A stretch of DNA of 25,387 nucleotides from Leptolyngbyaceae cyanobacterium M65_K2018_010 (GCA_015295885.1 DVEE01000023.1:1-25387); one strand, 5' to 3'. Shown: positions 13,858-22,164, numbered from the stretch's first letter. The notes: a model not told the origin generated them from the letters alone. Numbers and translations are program-made.

Positions 13858-13920
13858 GCCCAGGGAAGCGAAACCCAGATCTTGCGATAGATTGGCAGGT
13901 GTGATTCTGAAAATCTGGTC

Positions 13921-16254
13921 ATGGCCCATCTATCCAGGCCCCGGAGAAATGCCAGCAAACCAGCCCTTAGCCCCCCTGCCCGCCGGTGTGGATCGGTGCA
14001 GGTCTGGGTGGGAAGGCGATCGGGGCCGTCCTGGTGGAGGCCCCTGGGGTTCCTTCTAGTCAGCCTGGGTTTGGCCAGTGGCGGCCTACTCTTGACGCTG
14101 AGTTTTCGCTGGGGGTTGGGGGTGATGCTGAACCCAGACGCTCTGCTGACTTGGCCAGGGGGACGGGTACCGGAGTCGTCACCCCAGACCACCACCCTAG
14201 GGGCCTGGCGCCAGGTTCTGGCCCACCAAAACCAGACCCTGGGAGAGGCCCTAACCCTAGGTGAGGATAGGGACGGAACGCTGCTGCTAATCCCCACGCT
14301 GCAAAGCAAGGAGGGGCCAATCACCCGTCTCAGCCTCTGCCGGCGCCAACGGCCACAGCCTTTAGAGGAGGTAGAGGCGGAGGTCCTGACTCTTCTCGCT
14401 GAGGTAGAGGTTTCCCCCGGCGATCGCTCGGTGATCTGGTCCCCTTTGGGGGCTAGCTCCCTGAATAAACGTCTGGCACCCCAGGGCTTCGCCCTTACCC
14501 GCCTGATTCCTCTGTCGCCGCCCCACCACCAGCCCCCCCTAACCTGGGCCACCCTGGAGGGACAATGGCAGGCTGCCGGCACTACCCTGCGCTACGGCCA
14601 GATCCTGGTTGTAGATACCGACCGCCTCACCCTCACCCTGCTGGACACCTGGAGTAGCCCGGTCAACCGCCTGCCCCAGTGGACCGATCTGGATGGGGAA
14701 GGGCATCGAGACCTGGTGGTTGACCAAACCCTGGGTTTAGAACCCAGCCTCAAGGGATGGCAAGTGGTCACTCAGGGGGGCATGGGAACACCGGTACGGC
14801 TACTAACCGTAGACTGGCTGGCCATGCCCATCGATGCTGGCAACCAGGCGATGGCCTACCAAACGGCTCTGCGGTTGGCCCGTCAAGGTCTGTGGCGGCA
14901 GGCGAGTCAGCGCTTAACCCAGCTCAAAACCGGCCTGGCCGCCCAGTGGAATGGTACCGCTGAAGCCCAGCTACGGAGTATTACGGAGCACGCTGCCAGG
15001 GCTCAGCAACAGGCGGAGCGAGACTGGGCCTTGCCCACCCAGCAGATTTTGGCCCAATTGATCGACGGTCGCTGGGAGGCGGCCCTACGGATCTTAGAGG
15101 CCGACCAGCAGTTGCTGGAACCGATGCTACGTCGGCTGGCGGCGGATCAGGGTCAGCTTTGGAATCGCATTATGGCCGCTACGACGCTGCCCAATCCGGA
15201 TCCGGCCGCATTTATTTGGGGAGGGTTAAGCCTCAAGGCCCAGCAGAATGAGCTAGCAAGCCAAAGTTGGTTGACTCGCCAGCCCATTCCGCCCCAGGCA
15301 AGGCAACGGTTAGCGGCGATTTTGGCCCAGCCGGCGATTTTGGCCCAGCCGGCCGCCATGACCCAACGCCCTACCCCACCCCCGGTATCCGCCTCCCCCG
15401 GGGGGGCTGCTCCCTCGGCGACGGTGGCTTCTCCCCACCCTTTGCCAGCGGTGGAGGGGCTACTGGGCCTGGCCACCCCCTTGGCAACGGTGGACAGGGA
15501 ACAGTGGTATGGGCCTGCGGGTTCGGCCATGGAGGCTGCCCTGGGGCAGTGGTATGCGGTTGAGGTGCGATCGGTACGTCACCACACAGGATGGGATTCG
15601 GCCTGGAGCCTGGGGCTGGGCCAGACCCCCCCTTCGCAGGTTTGGGCGGCTCTGAGCGCCAGGGGGCAACCCCGATTGACCCTTCTGGGTTGGCTCTCAG
15701 ACCGAGAAACGGTGGCGATTCCCCTGATCGTGCAGGGTCTGGCCTTAACCTCAGGAAAACTGACTCTGTTGGCGACTGGACCAGGGGTGGGCGACTCAGC
15801 CTTGCCACCCCTGGCTTTTTCTGAGGATGTCCTGGCTTGGTGGCATCGTCCAGCGGCTCCGGATAACCTGCCCCCGGCGGCGATCGCAGCCCTGACCAGA
15901 CTGATTATTCCCCAACCAGGGGGAGGAACCCCAGACCTGGATCAGGCCCTAGCCACGGTGCAACAACATACCTTAGACTTGACCGGTAACGGCCAACCAG
16001 AACGGATTCTCAGCCTGGACACCCCCACTCTACGGCAATTGCAGGCCCTGGGTGCCAACCTGGAGGGGAGTGGCCCCAAGACGGTCATTCTCAACCAAAA
16101 CCATCAGCCCCTCTACCATGACCTGTTCCAAGCGCAAACCTTGGTCGCCCTGACTCAGCCCAAGGATGGCTGGCCCCCTGCTTTATTGCTCTATCGCGGT
16201 GGAGACTATGTCCTGGTGCCCTGGTCAACGGCGATCCAAAGGTTGGAGGAATAG
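13921..16254 (+). CDS. Large membrane-anchored protein of unknown function
   Basis: A 777-residue protein with a basic N terminus (RPRRNASK..., RRSGPSWWRP) and one hydrophobic segment near residues 42-64, so a type II anchor with a large exported part is likely. Two segments resemble calcium-binding or FG-GAP-type loops: DLDGEGHRDLVVD near 256 and DLTGNGQPERIL near 686. The middle (about 305-440) is helical and Gln/Ala/Leu rich with a TPR-like LARQGLWRQASQRL. Residues 465-525 are a Pro/Ala linker that includes AILAQP twice from an 18-bp duplication. I do not recognise a named family. The ATG at 13921 has no clear ribosome site; the frame is closed by a stop 33 bases upstream. It starts 63 bases after petP in the same direction and could be co-transcribed. 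Confidence 0.8.
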   Translation: MAHLSRPRRNASKPALSPPARRCGSVQVWVGRRSGPSWWRPLGFLLVSLGLASGGLLLTLSFRWGLGVMLNPDALLTWPGGRVPESSPQTTTLGAWRQVLAHQNQTLGEALTLGEDRDGTLLLIPTLQSKEGPITRLSLCRRQRPQPLEEVEAEVLTLLAEVEVSPGDRSVIWSPLGASSLNKRLAPQGFALTRLIPLSPPHHQPPLTWATLEGQWQAAGTTLRYGQILVVDTDRLTLTLLDTWSSPVNRLPQWTDLDGEGHRDLVVDQTLGLEPSLKGWQVVTQGGMGTPVRLLTVDWLAMPIDAGNQAMAYQTALRLARQGLWRQASQRLTQLKTGLAAQWNGTAEAQLRSITEHAARAQQQAERDWALPTQQILAQLIDGRWEAALRILEADQQLLEPMLRRLAADQGQLWNRIMAATTLPNPDPAAFIWGGLSLKAQQNELASQSWLTRQPIPPQARQRLAAILAQPAILAQPAAMTQRPTPPPVSASPGGAAPSATVASPHPLPAVEGLLGLATPLATVDREQWYGPAGSAMEAALGQWYAVEVRSVRHHTGWDSAWSLGLGQTPPSQVWAALSARGQPRLTLLGWLSDRETVAIPLIVQGLALTSGKLTLLATGPGVGDSALPPLAFSEDVLAWWHRPAAPDNLPPAAIAALTRLIIPQPGGGTPDLDQALATVQQHTLDLTGNGQPERILSLDTPTLRQLQALGANLEGSGPKTVILNQNHQPLYHDLFQAQTLVALTQPKDGWPPALLLYRGGDYVLVPWSTAIQRLEE
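15315..15350. repeat. Exact 18-bp tandem duplication in the large protein gene
   Basis: GGCGATTTTGGCCCAGCC occurs twice head to tail (15315-15332 and 15333-15350). It is in frame and gives a repeated AILAQP in the Pro/Ala linker. Confidence 0.9.
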
Positions 16255-16259
16255 CGCCC

Positions 16260-16619
16260 CTAACCTGAAGCTTGGCCATCCCGGCGCCCTAGTTCGTAGA
16301 CGCCACTGCCCATGCAGGCTAAGAGGCCAGTGCTGACTGCCCAACTGCCCCCCAGGCTAACGGTCAACCCATAATAGACCAGCCCAGCCAGGATTAAGAA
16401 CGGGACCAAACTGGCGAGGGAAGCTAGAGCGGCGGTCTGCGCGTCTCGCCGGGGAGTGAGGCGGCTTGGCCCCAGGGTTTGGAGCCACCGATAACAGCGA
16501 TCAATTAGGCGATCGGCCAGGGGCGAGAACCCCAAATAAAACGCCAAGGCCCAGAGGGCAGTTCCAGCCACCGGACCCACTCTAATCCAACCCGTTAACG
16601 GTAACCATTCAGTGATCAT
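16260..16619 (-). CDS. Small membrane protein of unknown function
   Basis: A 119-residue protein with three likely membrane helices: about 14-30 (VGPVAGTALWALAFYLGF), 65-90 (ALASLASLVPFLILAGLVYYG) and 93-108 (AVSTGLLACMGSG). Between the first two is a basic loop (DRCYRWLQTLGPSRLTPRRD). It starts with ATG and has a weak ribosome site. Its stop lies five bases from the stop of the large plus-strand gene, in convergent arrangement. The composition suggests a conserved cyanobacterial membrane protein, but I do not recognise a specific family. Confidence 0.65.
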   Translation of the reverse strand: MITEWLPLTGWIRVGPVAGTALWALAFYLGFSPLADRLIDRCYRWLQTLGPSRLTPRRDAQTAALASLASLVPFLILAGLVYYGLTVSLGGSWAVSTGLLACMGSGVYELGRRDGQASG

Positions 16620-16717
16620 ACCAATCTACCCAGCCTTATCCCAATCGATGATCCCAATCCCTTGACTGATCCCGAATCTGGCTCGGCTGTCAGGTGGGCC
16701 TAGGGGACGTGCTCAAA

Positions 16718-16745
16718 ATAAAAGTACCGACATAAAAGTACCGAC
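16718..16745. repeat. Exact 14-bp tandem duplication
   Basis: ATAAAAGTACCGAC occurs twice head to tail (16718-16731 and 16732-16745) in the spacer between ycf66 and the small membrane protein gene. Confidence 0.9.
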
Positions 16746-16853
16746 TCCTGCCTTAAATCTGTCCCACCGACCCACCCCCTTACCCACTCACTATCTATCA
16801 CCACCGGGATCCTAATTTTCCCGCTGATCCCTAGGTCTGCTACTCGCGCTTCT

Positions 16854-16875
16854 AGAAAGCCTGAACCCATTCAGG
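16854..16875 (-). terminator. Candidate terminator downstream of ycf66
   Basis: On the minus strand CCTGAA-TGGG-TTCAGG (16875-16860) forms a six-base perfect stem with a four-base loop, followed by CTTTCT. It lies about 70 bases after the ycf66 stop. The U tract is weak. Confidence 0.55.
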
Positions 16876-16946
16876 ATGCCCTTTGGCGCTGCTCTGCACG
16901 GGCAAAGCCCTAAACCCTTCTGCCCTGTGCCTTCTACCTTCGGATA

Positions 16947-17669
16947 CTAGCTCCAGCTATCGGGAGGCAGGTCCCGTTCCGGTCGGTAATCGGGGCGAGG
17001 GGAATTACCGGGATCGACCCGGTAGCGATCGTTGTACTCACTGCGGGTTTTAGGCCGCCGCCGCCGCACCCGTTCGTCCGGGCGGGGGGGATTGCCGTAG
17101 CCCAGGGGGCCCTCGGCGCGATCGCTAGGATGATCGAGGCGATCATCGGGCCCTGGCCCACCCCCACGGTAGGGATCGGAATAGCTATCAGGACTGTAGG
17201 GGGGGCGGCTGGTCATACCCGGCTCCTCACGACCGCTCAGCATGGGCCGAGGGCGGGCGTAGGGATCTTCGGGGCCAAAATCTCGTCGGTCTAATTCAGC
17301 CCTCAAGTTGGTGCGACCATCGGTACCGTAGACAGGGCGACTGGGCCGACTGGGTCGATAGCCCTCCCCGTAGCCCTCCCGCCCACTGCCTTGGGGCATG
17401 GGCCGGCCACCGCCCGGCACCCGAGCATTGACGTTTTGAATCATCAGGGAAATCAGCATGCCCACCATGATCATTTGCTGAAAGGATGGAATCAGTTCCA
17501 TCGTCAGATTGCCGAGCAGAAAAATCCCAGAAATCAGAAACAGAATGGCATAGACCTTGTCGGCATCGCGACCATACCCAGGCTTAAGCCGATCTAAAAA
17601 AAACAGGGCAACGGCACTGAGGACTAAAAAGATGCCAAGCAGTAGGGGAACAGGGGTACCAAAATTCAC
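16947..17669 (-). CDS. ycf66: Ycf66 family protein
   Basis: A 240-residue protein. Residues 1-85 form the Ycf66 N-terminal domain: two to three membrane helices (LLLGIFLVLSAVALFFL, VYAILFLISGIFLLGNL, MIMVGMLISLMIQNV) with the characteristic LKPGYGRDADKVYAI between the first two. The remaining 155 residues are a hydrophilic tail rich in Arg, Pro, Gly, Asp and Tyr with no predicted fold. Ycf66 is found in cyanobacteria and some plastids; its biochemical role is not established. The GTG start at 17669 has AGAGGA seven bases upstream. It lies downstream of psbX, separated by about 370 bases with a hairpin. Confidence 0.85.
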   Translation of the reverse strand: MNFGTPVPLLLGIFLVLSAVALFFLDRLKPGYGRDADKVYAILFLISGIFLLGNLTMELIPSFQQMIMVGMLISLMIQNVNARVPGGGRPMPQGSGREGYGEGYRPSRPSRPVYGTDGRTNLRAELDRRDFGPEDPYARPRPMLSGREEPGMTSRPPYSPDSYSDPYRGGGPGPDDRLDHPSDRAEGPLGYGNPPRPDERVRRRRPKTRSEYNDRYRVDPGNSPRPDYRPERDLPPDSWS

Positions 17670-17927
17670 AGTAGATTCCTCTATAGAATGGCGACTCTAG
17701 GCTAGGCATCACTCCCGGGGCAGCCCTCCTTAGCCGACTGGCCGAAAAATGGCTATCGCCAGCGCTGGGGGCCTAGGACTCAAGGAGCCAAGTGAGAAAA
17801 ACGCCATTCACCTTAAGGGCAGTGGGCATTTTCTGATCAATTCTAACGGACTTCCCGCCCTTCGATAGGAATCAGGCCCAGTCCCCCCTTTATCAGGGGT
17901 CGAGGGGTGCCCCTCAAACTCAAACTA

Positions 17928-17956
17928 ATCGGGGATACCCCACCGGCATCCCCGAT
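17928..17956 (-). terminator. Terminator hairpin downstream of psbX
   Basis: ATCGGGGAT (17928-17936) and ATCCCCGAT (17948-17956) form a perfect nine-base stem with an 11-base loop. On the minus strand it is followed by TTAGTTTGAGTTTG, a broken U tract. It lies 85 bases past the psbX stop. Confidence 0.7.
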
Positions 17957-17963
17957 CTCGCCT

Positions 17964-18009
17964 GATCTCACTGCAATGAAATCTCACTGCAATGAGATCT
18001 CACTGCAAT
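17964..18009. repeat. 16-bp unit in three tandem copies
   Basis: The core ATCTCACTGCAAT occurs three times at 16-base spacing (units starting 17964, 17980 and 17996), with GA or AA between copies. It lies between the psbX stop and its terminator hairpin. Confidence 0.9.
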
Positions 18010-18040
18010 CCCCTCACTCCTGAGCCAGGATGAGGAACCT

Positions 18041-18160
18041 CTACTGGCGTTGAATCTTATCTCGCTGACTCAAGAAGAGCAAAGCCACGGTAGCTGGAAT
18101 AACCACAATCAAAGAACCAGCCAGAAGACTTAAGAGGAAATTGGTCAGGGAAGGTGTCAT
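18041..18160 (-). CDS. psbX: Photosystem II protein PsbX
   Basis: A 39-residue single-helix subunit of photosystem II, which sits at the periphery of the complex near cytochrome b559 and the QB side. The minus-strand frame begins MTPSLTNFLLSLLAGS, continues with the hydrophobic helix LIVVIPATVALLFL, and ends SQRDKIQRQ. This matches the family pattern of a short polar start, the VVIPATV helix core and a basic SQ-D-Q-R tail. It is too short to appear in ordinary gene calls of 60 codons or more. The start codon has only a weak ribosome site (GGAT, eight bases upstream). Its downstream neighbour in the same direction is ycf66. Confidence 0.93.
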   Translation of the reverse strand: MTPSLTNFLLSLLAGSLIVVIPATVALLFLSQRDKIQRQ

Positions 18161-18360
18161 AGGGGTTTATCCGAATAGGGTTTGAGCAAAGGTTAATCCA
18201 TATTATTGATCAACTTGATCCCCTTCAGGTGGCAAACCTGGCTACCGCTGTTACGGCAGACCTCCGGGAGTCGGCCGCCAAGCCAGCCGGGCAAGCTGTG
18301 CAAACAGCCCCCTGACCCACTGATAAAGCTTTAGAATCAAGTCATTCTCTGAGGTTGAGT

Positions 18361-18645
18361 ATGGCAACAACAGAAATTTTGAGCTGGGGTGTGGGGCTGC
18401 TGCTGGCCTTAATGACCCTGCTGTTCATTTTTCGCATTGTGCTGACCTGGTACCCCCAGGCAGACCTGACCCAACTCCCCTTCCTGCTGGTGGTATGGCC
18501 TACGGAGCCCCTATTGGTTCCGGTGCGGAAGCTGGTGCCCCCGATTGGTGGAGTTGACATTGCCCCGGTGATTTGGGTGGGAATTGTGACGTTGCTGCGT
18601 GAGTTGCTAGTGGGTCAGCAGGGTTTGCTGAGAATGCTGGGCTAA
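18361..18645 (+). CDS. YggT/Ycf19 family membrane protein
   Basis: A 94-residue protein with two membrane helices, about 8-30 (WGVGLLLALMTLLFIFRIVL) and 66-85 (DIAPVIWVGIVTLLRELLVG). Between them lies the family hallmark WYPQADLTQLPF, then WPTEPLLVPVRKLVPPIGGVD. YggT/Ycf19 proteins are linked to membrane organisation in plastids and cyanobacteria; the mechanism is unclear. The ATG at 18361 has GAGG six bases upstream; a TTG six bases earlier is less likely. Its stop TAA overlaps the stop of the convergent accC gene by four bases. Confidence 0.9.
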   Translation: MATTEILSWGVGLLLALMTLLFIFRIVLTWYPQADLTQLPFLLVVWPTEPLLVPVRKLVPPIGGVDIAPVIWVGIVTLLRELLVGQQGLLRMLG

Positions 18646-19991
18646 CCCGCCGCCATCATCTGGGCCACAAAGTTGGTGTAAACATCTCCCTTGAGGAACT
18701 GGGCATTTTCTAGCACCTTCTGGTGGAAGGGGATGGTGGTGGGCAGGCCGGTGATGGCACACTCCCGCAGGGCCCGCTTCATGCGTCGAATGGCGGTGGG
18801 GCGATCGGGGCCCCAGACAATCAACTTACCCACCAGGGAGTCGTAGTAGGGGGGAATTTCATAGTCGGTGTAAACATGGGAGTCCATCCGCACTCCCATG
18901 CCGCCGGGGGCCAGGTAGCCATTAATGCGACCAGGGTTAGGACGGAAATTGTGATCCGGATCCTCGGCGTTAATACGGCACTCGATCGCATGGCCCCGAA
19001 ACTGAATTTCCTCCTGGCTGAAGGGTAATTTTTCCCCCTGGGCGATGCGCAGTTGAGCGGCAATCAGGTCAATGCCAGTGATCATTTCAGTGACCGGGTG
19101 CTCGACCTGAATGCGGGTATTCATTTCCATGAAATAAAACTGGCCGCTGCTATCCACCAAAAATTCCACGGTGCCAGCGCCAACGTAGTTGATCGACTGG
19201 GCCGCTCGCACGGCGGCCGCTCCCATACTTTGCCGCATTTCGGGAGTCAGTACTGGGCTGGGGGCCTCTTCCAGCAGCTTTTGGTGCCGTCGCTGGATGG
19301 AACAATCCCGCTCCCCCAGATGAACCACATTACCGTAGCTATCTGCCAAAATTTGGAACTCAATGTGGCGGGGCCGCTCCACAAATTTCTCCAGGTATAC
19401 CCCAGGGTTGCCAAAGGCGGCCTGAGCCTCTCCCTGGGCCGCCATAAAGGCCTTACTCAGTTCAGCTTCGCTGGGCACCAGCCGCATCCCCCGCCCCCCA
19501 CCGCCAGCGGTGGCTTTGATAATCACCGGATAGCCAATGTCGGCGGCAATGCGGTAGGCCTCCGCCTCATCCATCAAGAGGCCGTCACTGCCCGGTATGG
19601 TTGGCACCCCAACCCGCTGCATAGTTTCTTTGGCGGTGGATTTGTCACCCATTTTGCGGATGGCGTCGGGGGAAGGCCCGACAAAAACAATCTGGTGATC
19701 GGCGCAGATTTCGGCAAAGCGAGCGTTTTCCGCCAGAAACCCGTAGCCAGGGTGAATGGCGCTAGCATTACGGGTAAGGGCCGCCGCAATAATATTAGGA
19801 ATATTTAGGTAGCTTTTCTGGCTGGGGGCTTCGCCAATACACACCGCTTCATCGGCCAACTGCACATGCAGGGCGTGGCGATCGACGGTGGAATGGACGG
19901 CCACGGTAGCAATCCCCATCTCTTCACAGGTGCGGAGAATGCGGAGGGCTATTTCGCCCCGGTTAGCAATCAAAATTTTGGAAAAACGCAT
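18642..19991 (-). CDS. accC: Biotin carboxylase subunit of acetyl-CoA carboxylase
   Basis: Carboxylates biotin on the carrier protein using ATP and bicarbonate, the first step of fatty acid synthesis. The 449 residues match the family length. Visible motifs are ILIANRGEIALRIL at the N terminus, HPGYGFLAEN, the ATP-binding Lys region KMGDKS, the glycine loop GGGGRGM (163-169), and MNTRIQVEHPVTE with the catalytic acidic residues. I chose the ATG at 19991 (MRFSKILIANRG); an in-frame TTG at 20003 adds four residues. No accB lies beside it, as is common in cyanobacteria. The last four bases overlap the convergent ycf19-type gene. Confidence 0.97.
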   Translation of the reverse strand: MRFSKILIANRGEIALRILRTCEEMGIATVAVHSTVDRHALHVQLADEAVCIGEAPSQKSYLNIPNIIAAALTRNASAIHPGYGFLAENARFAEICADHQIVFVGPSPDAIRKMGDKSTAKETMQRVGVPTIPGSDGLLMDEAEAYRIAADIGYPVIIKATAGGGGRGMRLVPSEAELSKAFMAAQGEAQAAFGNPGVYLEKFVERPRHIEFQILADSYGNVVHLGERDCSIQRRHQKLLEEAPSPVLTPEMRQSMGAAAVRAAQSINYVGAGTVEFLVDSSGQFYFMEMNTRIQVEHPVTEMITGIDLIAAQLRIAQGEKLPFSQEEIQFRGHAIECRINAEDPDHNFRPNPGRINGYLAPGGMGVRMDSHVYTDYEIPPYYDSLVGKLIVWGPDRPTAIRRMKRALRECAITGLPTTIPFHQKVLENAQFLKGDVYTNFVAQMMAAG

Positions 19992-20179
19992 TCGCTCGGG
20001 CAAGAGTCTCTACCCAGAATCATACGACGGTTGCTGATCCTATCACGGGGGAGGGGGATAAGATTTGCTACCGCCGGGGTCTAACAAACCCATCGTTTTG
20101 GTTTATTCTTATATATCTGGGCCGTTACCAGGGAGTTCAGTCGCCCTCGTCAACCTTGGACCAACGGTTCACAACCCCA

Positions 20180-20261
20180 GCGGATGTGGTGGAACTGGTA
20201 GACACGCACGTTTGAGGGGCGTGTGGCTTACGCCTTGCGAGTTCGAGTCTCGCCATCCGCA
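20180..20261 (+). tRNA. trnL: tRNA-Leu (GAG anticodon)
   Basis: A class II tRNA of 82 nt. The acceptor arm GCGGATG pairs perfectly with CATCCGC. The anticodon stem CACGT/GCGTG (one G-U) encloses loop TTGAGGG with anticodon GAG, which reads CUC and CUU. A long variable arm (around TGGCTTACGCCT) and a T arm GCGAG-TTCGAGT-CTCGC are clear. The discriminator base is A (20261) and CCA is not encoded. Confidence 0.95.
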
Positions 20262-20297
20262 TTGATTTTGGTTTGCTGGCCCTGGGCAAGACGGAGT

Positions 20298-21065
20298 CTA
20301 GGCAGCTAGGGTCGTGAGTAATGCCTCGGCTAGGTCGAAATTCGCTGTGACCGACTGCACATCATCGAGATCTTCCAGGGCATCCATCAGCTTCATCAGT
20401 AATCGGGCCTGATCAGGATCCTCTACCACCACAGTATTGCTGGGAATCCAGCGGAGCTCCGCCTGTTGAATCGAGTAACCCTGGGCTTTGAGGGCCGTAT
20501 CCAGCTGTTCGAGATCCGGGGGAGCGCAAAAAACCTCAGCCCCAGTGGTATTTTCATCCAGGTCAATCAACTCGTAGGATTCAGCCCCCCCTTCCATAGC
20601 GGCTTCTAAAAGGGTTTCTTCATCGCCGGGGCGGGCGACGGTGACCACTCCTTTTTGATCAAACATCCAGCCTACACAACCGGTTTCCCCTAGGTTACCG
20701 TTGCTCTTGCTAAAGGCAGCCCGCAGATCCGCGGCGGTGCGGTTGCGGTTGTCGGTTAGGGCTTCAATCAGCACGGCTACCCCACCGGGGCCATAGCCTT
20801 CGTAACGGATGGCTTCATAGCTATCGTCGGGGCCCAGCAGCCCAGATCCCTTGGCAATGGCGCGATCGATATTCTCATTCGGTACTCCGGCGGCCTTGGC
20901 CTTATCGATTGCTGTTCTGAGCTGAAAATTCCCCGCCGGATCAGGCCCTCCGGCGCGAGCGGCCACAATAATTTCCCGCGACATTTTGGCAAACACTTTG
21001 CCCTTCACCGCATCTACCCGGGCCTTTTGTCGCTTAATGTTGGCCCACTTACTATGACCTGCCAT
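20298..21065 (-). CDS. YebC/PmpR-family regulatory protein
   Basis: A 255-residue protein of the YebC family. Members are described as DNA-binding transcription regulators, and some have recently been linked to relief of ribosome stalling at proline-rich stretches. The N terminus MAGHSKWANIKRQKARVDA is the family signature, followed by KVFAKMSREIIVAARAGGPD and the domain with YEGYGPGGVAVLIEALTDNR. It is close to the family's typical 240-250 residues. The ATG has a weak ribosome site. It lies 32 bases downstream of miaA, so the two are likely co-transcribed. Both affect translation. Confidence 0.95.
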   Translation of the reverse strand: MAGHSKWANIKRQKARVDAVKGKVFAKMSREIIVAARAGGPDPAGNFQLRTAIDKAKAAGVPNENIDRAIAKGSGLLGPDDSYEAIRYEGYGPGGVAVLIEALTDNRNRTAADLRAAFSKSNGNLGETGCVGWMFDQKGVVTVARPGDEETLLEAAMEGGAESYELIDLDENTTGAEVFCAPPDLEQLDTALKAQGYSIQQAELRWIPSNTVVVEDPDQARLLMKLMDALEDLDDVQSVTANFDLAEALLTTLAA

Positions 21066-21097
21066 ACCGGACTCAGGGGATTACTGCATTTCCGATT

Positions 21098-22129
21098 TTA
21101 TCCTCTGTCCTGCCCAGGACCGCACTGACGGTCTAGGGGGCTTTTCTTCCTCTCCTGCACCAGGGCCCAAGCCTGATCCACTAAATCCTTGGCATCGGCA
21201 TCCAACCAATGCACCTGGGCTCGATGGCGAAACCAGGTGCGCTGCCGTTTGGCAAATTGGCGGGTATGCAGAACAACCGCCTCGATGGCCGCAGGCAGGG
21301 TGCAGTCACCCTGGAGGTGGGGGAGCATTTCGGCGTAGCCCAGGGTCTGCAGCAAGGGTAAGTCCGGGCCGTACTTTTGCACCAGATCTGCCACTTCCTG
21401 GACCAATCCCTGCTCCACCATGCTTTGGGTGCGCTGGGCAATACGGCGACCCAGGGCCTCGGGATCGCAGTCTAAGCCCAGGTAGAGGATGGGGTAGGGA
21501 GGAGGCACCTCGCCCTGGAGGTGGGAGGGCGGCTGGCCCGCGACGTAGCCTACCTCCAGGGCCCGAATGGTGCGCACCGGATCGTTGGGATGAATGCGTT
21601 GGGCGGTGACCGGGTCGAGGGATTGCAGCAGTGCGTAACAGTGGGCCTGGCCTAGGGCGGTTAGTTGCTTGCGCAGGTCAGGCTGGGGGGCGACAGGAGG
21701 GATTTTTAACCCCCGCACCACTGAATCAATATAGAGCCCCGTACCACCGACAAGTAGGGGTTGACCAGTGCGGCACTGGCGCCAGCTCTCGATCAAATCC
21801 TGGGCTTGCTGTTGGTACTGCGCCACCGTGAAGGTTTCGGTCGGGTCGCAGCGATCAATCAGGTAGTGGGGAATCCGCTGACGATCGGCCAGGGAAGGTT
21901 TGGCCGTACCTAAGTCAAACTCTCGATATACTTGTCGAGAATCGGCGCTGATAATGATGGCGTCCTCAAACCGTTGGGCCAGGGCCAGGGCCAGACTGGA
22001 CTTACCGGTGGCTGTGGCACCGCCAATTACCAACAAAAATGGTACATTTGAATTATCTGCCGCCCTGCGGTCAGGGCGTTCTTCTGGGGGGAAGGTTTTG
22101 AGGGGTTCCACCCCTGATTTGATCTTCAT
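21098..22129 (-). CDS. miaA: tRNA dimethylallyltransferase
   Basis: Transfers an isopentenyl group to A37 of tRNAs that read codons starting with U. The P-loop GATATGKS is at 37-44, followed by the family motifs IISADSRQVYREFDLGTAKP, then HYLIDRCDP, the nucleotide and prenyl-site segment VGGTGLYIDSVVRGL, and the tRNA-binding zone DPVRTIRALEVGYVAG. C-terminal TRQFAKRQRTWFR fits the family. It has 343 residues, with an extra 28 hydrophilic residues ahead of the P-loop region; no better start lies downstream. It is divergent from gyrB. Confidence 0.96.
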   Translation of the reverse strand: MKIKSGVEPLKTFPPEERPDRRAADNSNVPFLLVIGGATATGKSSLALALAQRFEDAIIISADSRQVYREFDLGTAKPSLADRQRIPHYLIDRCDPTETFTVAQYQQQAQDLIESWRQCRTGQPLLVGGTGLYIDSVVRGLKIPPVAPQPDLRKQLTALGQAHCYALLQSLDPVTAQRIHPNDPVRTIRALEVGYVAGQPPSHLQGEVPPPYPILYLGLDCDPEALGRRIAQRTQSMVEQGLVQEVADLVQKYGPDLPLLQTLGYAEMLPHLQGDCTLPAAIEAVVLHTRQFAKRQRTWFRHRAQVHWLDADAKDLVDQAWALVQERKKSPLDRQCGPGQDRG

Positions 22130-22164
22130 CTCATTTGGCTTTAGAACCGTCCTTGAGAGGTTTA

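Larger units (their letters stand above)
16620..16946. other. Gene-free stretch between two minus-strand genes
   Basis: This 327-base stretch contains no credible gene on either strand. It holds a 14-bp exact tandem repeat (16718-16745) and a hairpin with a short T-rich tail that can end ycf66. The promoter for the downstream small membrane protein must also lie here, but no clear hexamers were seen. Confidence 0.6.
17670..18040. other. Spacer between psbX and ycf66
   Basis: This 371-base stretch contains the psbX terminator hairpin, a 16-bp triple repeat next to the psbX stop, a second GC-rich hairpin (GAGGGG 17902-17907 with CCCCTC 17910-17915) and, presumably, the ycf66 promoter. A plus-strand frame of about 40 codons near 17749 has no ribosome site and is not claimed as a gene. 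Confidence 0.6.

Noticed and set aside
13788..14582. 264-codon minus-strand frame opposite petP and the large gene
   Set aside because: Arg/Trp/Gly-rich translation typical of antisense GC-rich DNA, no signature.
17964..18009. CRISPR array suggested by three regularly spaced repeats
   Set aside because: Units are contiguous with 16-base periodicity, no unique spacers and no cas genes.
19053..19808. 251-codon plus-strand frame opposite accC
   Set aside because: Fully antisense to a well-supported accC; the length comes from codon bias rather than selection.
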